The translations under genes were made by a program, and so were the position numbers. Below are positions 6,143 through 9,224 of a stretch of 9,224 nt of DNA, in pieces; position 1 is the first letter of the stretch; every line of letters starts with the position of its first letter. The stretch comes from an uncultured Bacilli bacterium. Its GTDB lineage: Bacteria > Bacillota_I > Bacilli_A > RF39 > UBA660. Below the pieces are notes generated by a model, which ran no database searches, was not told where the DNA came from, and saw only the letters and a list, made by a program, of their open reading frames with translations. The stretch is taken from positions 1 through 9,224 of the forward strand of contig CANQRJ010000051.1 in assembly GCA_947626215.1 (NCBI GenBank), read 5' to 3'.

Positions 6143-6856
6143 ATGGAGTTTAAAAAGAAAAAAAATGTAGAAGAAAAAGTTTTAAAAGAAGAATTAAAAG
6201 AAGAAAATGATTTATCTGAAAATGAAGAAATAAAAGAAGAATCAAAAGAAAAACCAACAAAAACAAAGAAAATTATTATTAAGGAAAAAAGTAGTTTAGT
6301 AGGAATTTTAATTCTTGTACTTATAATAGTCATTGTAGGTGGTATATTTCTTAAAAATGTAAATGACAATAGAATTACGATTACAGCAAAAGCATCATTA
6401 CAAAAAATTATTGAAATCAATGAACTTTCAACCGTTCAATATACTTATAATGCCATCGCGACAAAATACAATAGTGAAGAAGATAAGGAAAAAAATAATG
6501 CACAATATTATGTAAAATATGAGGGAATTGTAAAAGCAGGAATTGATTTTAATGAAGTTCAAATTGATATTGATAAAGCTGCAAAGAAAATAAAAGTGAC
6601 TTTACCAGAAGTAGAAATTCATGAAACCAGTGTCGACATGGGAACTTTAGATTACATTTTTGTAAAAAAACAATCGGAATCTTCTAGTGTTTCTCAAGAA
6701 GCTTACAAATTATGTAAGGAAGATTTAAAAAATCGAGTAGAGAACGAAGTAGAATTAAAAGATATTGCCAAAGAAAATGCGAGAGATGCTTTAAAAGGAT
6801 TATTAGAACCATGGGCAAAATCTTTAAATAATGGCTATGAGTTGGAGATTAATTAA
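6143..6856 (+). CDS. DUF4230 protein with N-terminal membrane anchor
   Basis: A 237-aa protein of three parts. Residues 1-50 are an extremely charged Lys/Glu-rich tail (KEELKEENDLSENEEIKEESKEK), probably cytosolic. Residues about 52-70 form one membrane helix (LVGILILVLIIVIVGGIFL). The remainder is a DUF4230 domain: IIEINELSTVQYTYNAIATKY, then YYVKYEGIVKAGIDFNEVQIDID, KKIKVTLPEVEIHE, and a helical end with DALKGLLEPWAKSL. The family has no established function that I know of; its aGID...LP pattern is clear here. The charge pattern suggests the domain is outside. The Shine-Dalgarno AGAGG (6131-6135) lies seven bases before ATG 6143. The gene is followed after 13 bp by a second DUF4230 gene, so the pair is co-transcribed. 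I see no convincing promoter upstream. Confidence 0.82.
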   Translation: MEFKKKKNVEEKVLKEELKEENDLSENEEIKEESKEKPTKTKKIIIKEKSSLVGILILVLIIVIVGGIFLKNVNDNRITITAKASLQKIIEINELSTVQYTYNAIATKYNSEEDKEKNNAQYYVKYEGIVKAGIDFNEVQIDIDKAAKKIKVTLPEVEIHETSVDMGTLDYIFVKKQSESSSVSQEAYKLCKEDLKNRVENEVELKDIAKENARDALKGLLEPWAKSLNNGYELEIN

Positions 6857-6869
6857 GGTGGTGTGAGTA

Positions 6870-7463
6870 ATGAAAAAAATAAAAATGTTATTTTTGATTC
6901 TTGGATGTGTTATGATTCTTGGTGGATGTGATAACAAATTACAAAATCAACAACCCGATTTAACCCAGATTAGAGCTATCTGTGAATTAGCAACTCTAAA
7001 AACCTATTTTCATAATGTAGCCGAATTTGAAAAGAAAGCAGGAGTAGGAATTACGCATTTATTTGAAACAGACCGTACGATGTGGATTGAATATACTGGA
7101 ATTGCCAAAATTGGTATTGATATGTCAAAAGTAAACATTGAATTAAATAATAATCATGTGAAAGTGACTTTACCTCAAGCAAAAGTCATTAGTATTGATA
7201 TAGATAATGAAAAATTAGATAAGAATTCTTATGTTTACTCAAATGATAATTTCATCAATAAAAATGAAATATCTCCTGAAGAAGAAACAGAAGCCGTTCG
7301 TAAGGCTCAAGAGCAGATGCAAAAAAGTGCCGAATCAAATACTCAACTTATGATGTCTGCAAGAGAACGTGCCAAAGAATTAATTGAAAAATATATCAAA
7401 AACTTAGGAGAATTATCAGAAACAGAATATCAAATTGAATGGGAATATTTAGAGACCAATTAA
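6870..7463 (+). CDS. DUF4230 lipoprotein
   Basis: A 197-aa protein starting with a lipoprotein signal peptide: MKKIKMLFLILGCVMILGGC, with the lipobox LGGC placing the lipid-bearing cysteine at residue 20. The mature part repeats the DUF4230 outline of the preceding gene: ICELATLKTYFHNV, a MWIEYTGIAKIGIDMSKVNIEL segment, VKVTLPQAKVISIDID, and a long C-terminal helix (EEETEAVRKAQEQMQKSAE through RERAKELIEKYIKNLG). The two proteins thus look like diverged tandem duplicates, one held by a transmembrane helix and the other by a lipid, with both domains probably on the outer face. The Shine-Dalgarno AAGGTGG overlaps the stop codon of the upstream gene (TAA 6854-6856), which supports translational coupling in one operon. 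Function is unknown. Confidence 0.85.
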   Translation: MKKIKMLFLILGCVMILGGCDNKLQNQQPDLTQIRAICELATLKTYFHNVAEFEKKAGVGITHLFETDRTMWIEYTGIAKIGIDMSKVNIELNNNHVKVTLPQAKVISIDIDNEKLDKNSYVYSNDNFINKNEISPEEETEAVRKAQEQMQKSAESNTQLMMSARERAKELIEKYIKNLGELSETEYQIEWEYLETN

Positions 7464-7465
7464 TG

Positions 7466-7488
7466 AGAACAGATCCTGTTCTTTTTTT
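7466..7488 (+). terminator. Terminator of the DUF4230 operon
   Basis: AGAACAG (7466-7472) and CTGTTCT (7476-7482) form a perfect 7 bp stem around ATC, followed by a T run through 7488. It begins three bases after the lipoprotein stop codon. Confidence 0.85.
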
Positions 7489-7544
7489 ATTTTAAAAAAG
7501 AATAAATGTTAACTTTTTTTACGTGAATTGTTAAAGAAATTTGG

Positions 7545-7588
7545 TAGAAAGAGTGTGATTCTTTTGATATATTAAAAACAGAAAGGAG
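7545..7588 (+). promoter_or_regulatory. Possible promoter and clear ribosome binding site of the XRE regulator
   Basis: TAGAAA (7545-7550), 17 bp and TATATT (7568-7573) make a modest sigma-A-type promoter. AAAGGAG at 7582-7588 is a good Shine-Dalgarno six bases before ATG 7595. A short inverted repeat, AAAGA (7548-7552) and TCTTT (7560-7564), lies between the -35 and -10 and could be an autoregulatory operator, but it is short. Confidence 0.4.
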
Positions 7589-7594
7589 AAAAAA

Positions 7595-7816
7595 ATGGAA
7601 TTAGGAGAAAAGATTTATCAAAAAAGAAAAGAGCAAAAATTATCTCAAGAACAATTAGGGGAATTACTTGGAGTGACAAGACAAACGATTTCTAATTGGG
7701 AATTAGGAGAATCTTCACCGGATATTTTAGAAGCAAAAGAATTAGCAAGTATTTTTGAAATTAGTTTAGATGAACTTGTAGGTCGTAATATCGAATCTGT
7801 TTTACTAAAAAAATAA
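7595..7816 (+). CDS. XRE-family helix-turn-helix regulator, N-terminal part of a split gene
   Basis: The 73-aa product is a DNA-binding helix-turn-helix domain of the Cro/CI (XRE) type filling almost the whole protein: GEKIYQKRKEQKLSQEQLGELLGVTRQTISNWELGESSPDI, with the recognition-helix region TRQTISNWE typical of this family, then LASIFEISLDELVGR. In many Firmicutes this exact N-terminal type continues, after SLDELVG and a short xxxVLxxK stretch, into a membrane helix and a small C-terminal domain. Here the frame stops at TAA 7814-7816 directly after an A7 run, and the expected continuation is present one frame back (7813-8151). The protein may be made alone as a 73-aa repressor, or the gene may be frameshifted. 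Target genes are unknown; autoregulation is common in the family. Confidence 0.85.
   Translation: MELGEKIYQKRKEQKLSQEQLGELLGVTRQTISNWELGESSPDILEAKELASIFEISLDELVGRNIESVLLKK
7807..7813 (+). other. A-AAA-AAA heptamer at the frame change (candidate -1 slip site)
   Basis: Seven As occupy 7807-7813 in the phase A AAA AAA relative to the regulator frame, followed at once by TAA (7814-7816). Re-reading one base joins ...VLLKK to INHNEKINK... and continues to 8151. This matches the X XXY YYZ form of -1 ribosomal slip sites, but no strong downstream stem-loop is apparent. One extra A in the run would also restore a single gene, so a mutation or homopolymer sequencing error is equally possible. Confidence 0.5.
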
Positions 7817-8151
7817 ACCATAATGAAAAGATAAATAAAATAACTATTGGAATAACTTTTTTACACTTTCTTTTGTTTATCATAGTTCTTATTGTTACAA
7901 TCGCGTCAATTTATGGTTTTTATAAAGTAGAGCCTTCAGGAGAATCTGTATCTATTTCTTGTATGCTAGAAGAGAATATGTACACTTATAAATTTGATTT
8001 AGATGTAAAAACAAAAGAAATTCTTCAATTTGAAACCAATGATTTAGATTTAAAATCAACTTTTGTATACAATAAAAATGAGGATGTCGAAAACATTTTA
8101 ACACGTATTGAAAAGTTAATTCAAAATAAAGGTGGTACTTGTGGTTTTTAA
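7813..8151 (+). CDS. Membrane-anchored C-terminal half of the XRE regulator (-1 frame)
   Basis: Open from the A7 run, this frame encodes about 112 residues: a short basic stretch (INHNEKINK), a membrane helix (ITIGITFLHFLLFIIVLIVTIASIYGFY) and a small soluble domain with two cysteines, one in SVSISC and one in the terminal GGTCGF. It has no good start of its own. The only candidate is TTG 7873, which has no Shine-Dalgarno and would cut away the first part of the membrane helix. Full-length HTH proteins of Firmicutes, as I recall them, have the same order (HTH, helix, cysteine-containing domain ending near NGGTC), so this is best read as the second half of the 7595 gene, giving a protein of about 185 aa tethered to the membrane. 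If no slippage occurs, it is a pseudogene fragment. Confidence 0.65.
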   Translation: MNHNEKINKITIGITFLHFLLFIIVLIVTIASIYGFYKVEPSGESVSISCMLEENMYTYKFDLDVKTKEILQFETNDLDLKSTFVYNKNEDVENILTRIEKLIQNKGGTCGF

Positions 8152-8183
8152 AGAAAATGGAAGTAAGCTATTTTCTTTTTTTT
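8150..8183 (+). terminator. Terminator after the split XRE gene
   Basis: AAAGAAAATGG (8150-8160) pairs with CTATTTTCTTT (8168-8178), 11 bp including one G-U, around a seven-base loop, and a long T run extends to 8183. It overlaps the stop codon of the C-terminal half. Confidence 0.75.
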
Positions 8184-8190
8184 AAAGTTT

Positions 8191-8218
8191 TTGACTTTTA
8201 GAAAGAAAATGGTATAAA
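8191..8218 (+). promoter_or_regulatory. trxB promoter
   Basis: TTGACT (8191-8196), a 16 bp spacer and TATAAA (8213-8218), with TGG before the -10 giving an extended form (TGn). This is the best -35 in the window. A start near 8225 leaves about 19 nt of leader. Confidence 0.7.
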
Positions 8219-8243
8219 ATATAAATAAATAAGGAGGGAAAGT

Positions 8244-9137
8244 ATGTACGACATCATTATTGTGGGAGCAGGACCTGCAGGACTTACAAGTGCATTATAT
8301 GCTTTAAGAGGAAACAAAAAAGTATTAGTTTTAGAAGCTAAAAATTATGGAGGGCAAATCTTAAATGCCAATAAAATTGAAAATTATCCTGGAATTTCTT
8401 CAATAAGTGGTTATGATTTTGCCACAAATTTATATGAACAAGTAAAAAATTTAGGTGGAGAGGTGCGTTTTGAAACCGTTGTGAAAGTAAATGATAACCG
8501 AAGTGTCGTGACGAATAAAGAAACGTATTTTGGAAAATCTGTGATTCTTGCAACAGGTGCAGAAAATCGAAAATTAAATATTGAAAATGAAAATAAATTT
8601 ATTGGAAAAGGAGTTTCTTACTGTGCGACTTGTGACGGAAATTTTTTTAAAGGAAAAGTCGTGGCCGTGAATGGTGGGGGAAATACAGCTTTAGAAGATG
8701 CCCTTTATTTATCCGATATTGCAGAAAGTGTATATGTGATTCATAGAAGAGAAGAATTTCGAGGAGAGAATCGTTATGTAGAAGAATTGAAAAAGAAAAA
8801 AAATATTATTTTTCTTTTAAATTCAACGGTAACTTCTCTTCTAGGAAATGAAAAATTAGAAAGCATTATAGTTACAGATCAAAACAGAGAAGAAACGACT
8901 TTAAAAGTAGATGCTCTTTTTATTGCAATAGGTCAAGTTCCTAAAAATGAAATATTTAAAAATGTAGTAGATGTAGATGAGAAAGGTTATATTTTATCTC
9001 CAGATGGGGTACATACAAAAACTCCATTCATTTATGTTGCAGGGGATACGCGAGTAAAAATTTTAAGACAGTTAACTACAGCAGTAAGTGATGGAAGTGT
9101 AGCCGCGGTTGTAGCTATGAAAGAAATAAATGAGTAA
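8244..9137 (+). CDS. trxB: Thioredoxin-disulfide reductase
   Basis: A cytosolic flavoprotein that moves electrons from NADPH through FAD and a cysteine pair to thioredoxin. The 297 residues show the N-terminal FAD motif IIIVGAGPAGLTSALYALR (G8-A-G-P-A-G13), GGQILNANKIENYPG, the redox-active C127-A-T-C130 followed by D131 (CATCDG), the NADPH-binding loop NGGGNTALEDA (144-149 core GGGNTA), the 2'-phosphate site HRREEFR, and the second FAD motif YVAGDTRVKILRQLTTAVSDGSVAA. The RQ after the GD motif and the CATC pair separate it from related ferredoxin/flavodoxin-type reductases. It is slightly shorter than the usual 305-315 aa but complete. AAGGAGGG (8231-8238) lies well placed before ATG 8244. 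It forms its own transcription unit, and no thioredoxin gene is in the window. Confidence 0.95.
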   Translation: MYDIIIVGAGPAGLTSALYALRGNKKVLVLEAKNYGGQILNANKIENYPGISSISGYDFATNLYEQVKNLGGEVRFETVVKVNDNRSVVTNKETYFGKSVILATGAENRKLNIENENKFIGKGVSYCATCDGNFFKGKVVAVNGGGNTALEDALYLSDIAESVYVIHRREEFRGENRYVEELKKKKNIIFLLNSTVTSLLGNEKLESIIVTDQNREETTLKVDALFIAIGQVPKNEIFKNVVDVDEKGYILSPDGVHTKTPFIYVAGDTRVKILRQLTTAVSDGSVAAVVAMKEINE

Positions 9138-9142
9138 AAATT

Positions 9143-9165
9143 TGTCTTTAAAAGACATTTTTTTT
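9143..9165 (+). terminator. trxB terminator
   Basis: TGTCTT (9143-9148) pairs with AAGACA (9152-9157) around TAA, followed by eight Ts (9158-9165). It starts six bases after the trxB stop codon. Confidence 0.75.
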
Positions 9166-9168
9166 AAC

Positions 9169-9188
9169 ATTCGACACCATTCGACAAA
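9169..9188. promoter_or_regulatory. Tandem TTCGACA boxes resembling Spo0A sites
   Basis: ATTCGACA occurs at 9169-9176 and 9179-9186. Read on the minus strand this gives TGTCGAA, three bases, TGTCGAA, with the TTTGTCGAAT context at 9179-9188. The Spo0A box core is TGTCGAA and tandem boxes with 10 bp repeat spacing are its known binding layout. A third, imperfect box TCTCGAA lies at 9191-9197. They would control a gene to the right of the window. No Spo0A gene is seen here, so this rests on motif match alone. Confidence 0.45.
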
Positions 9189-9206
9189 TTTCTCGAAACT
9201 TGTGTT

Positions 9207-9218
9207 GTAGAATATAAA
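9207..9218 (+). promoter_or_regulatory. Possible -10 region for a gene beyond the window
   Basis: GTAGAATATAAA (9207-9218) contains TATAAA at 9213-9218 and also fits the GnnGAATww form of a sigma-H -10. No convincing -35 of either type is upstream, and the gene it would serve is not in the window, so this is a weak call. Confidence 0.25.
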
Positions 9219-9224
9219 ACTTAA

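Overview
The window is about 9.2 kb of AT-rich DNA from a low-GC Gram-positive bacterium, most likely an uncultured gut-type Firmicute (Bacilli, Erysipelotrichia or a related Clostridia lineage). The evidence is the A-rich Shine-Dalgarno sites (AAGGAGG-like), TATAAT-type promoters, short hairpin plus T-run terminators, a secreted lipoprotein and a surface protein of a type I associate with such genomes. trpS ends in TGA and Trp is encoded by TGG, so this is the standard bacterial code and not the Mycoplasma code. All genes lie on the + strand. No rRNA, tRNA, CRISPR array or intact insertion sequence is visible.

Layout. Positions 1-1227 hold the 3' part of a surface-type protein with a formylglycine-generating-enzyme (FGE)/C-type-lectin-like fold. 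Then come a flavin-reductase-family protein (1274-1837), and a MATE efflux transporter fused to a cytidylate-kinase-like domain (2001-3977). The latter has a 5' leader that contains a promoter followed by a strong terminator-like hairpin. A cluster of about four degenerate 23-24 bp direct repeats and a large terminator hairpin follow (3977-4158). Next are an exported, membrane-anchored thioredoxin-fold protein (4204-4854), tryptophanyl-tRNA synthetase trpS (4927-6024), a two-gene operon of DUF4230 proteins (membrane-anchored, 6143-6856; lipoprotein, 6870-7463), an XRE-type regulator apparently split by a -1 frame change on an A7 run (7595-8151), and thioredoxin reductase trxB (8244-9137). The last 60 bases hold two tandem boxes that resemble Spo0A sites, ahead of a gene outside the window.

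How the genes relate. Most are independent units: a terminator is often followed at once by a promoter whose predicted start lies only about 15-25 nt before the start codon. The exception is the MATE-kinase gene, with a leader of about 100 nt carrying structure. Two genes concern thiol redox (the exported CGFC protein and cytosolic TrxB), but they act on opposite sides of the membrane and nothing here shows direct coupling. The two DUF4230 genes are 13 bp apart and look like diverged duplicates acting on the outer face of the membrane.

Most notable points: the MATE-kinase fusion with its attenuator-like leader, the A-AAA-AAA slip site splitting the HTH-membrane regulator, the FGE/C-type-lectin-like surface protein that could be a diversity-generating-retroelement target, the tandem repeat cluster, and the Spo0A-like boxes.
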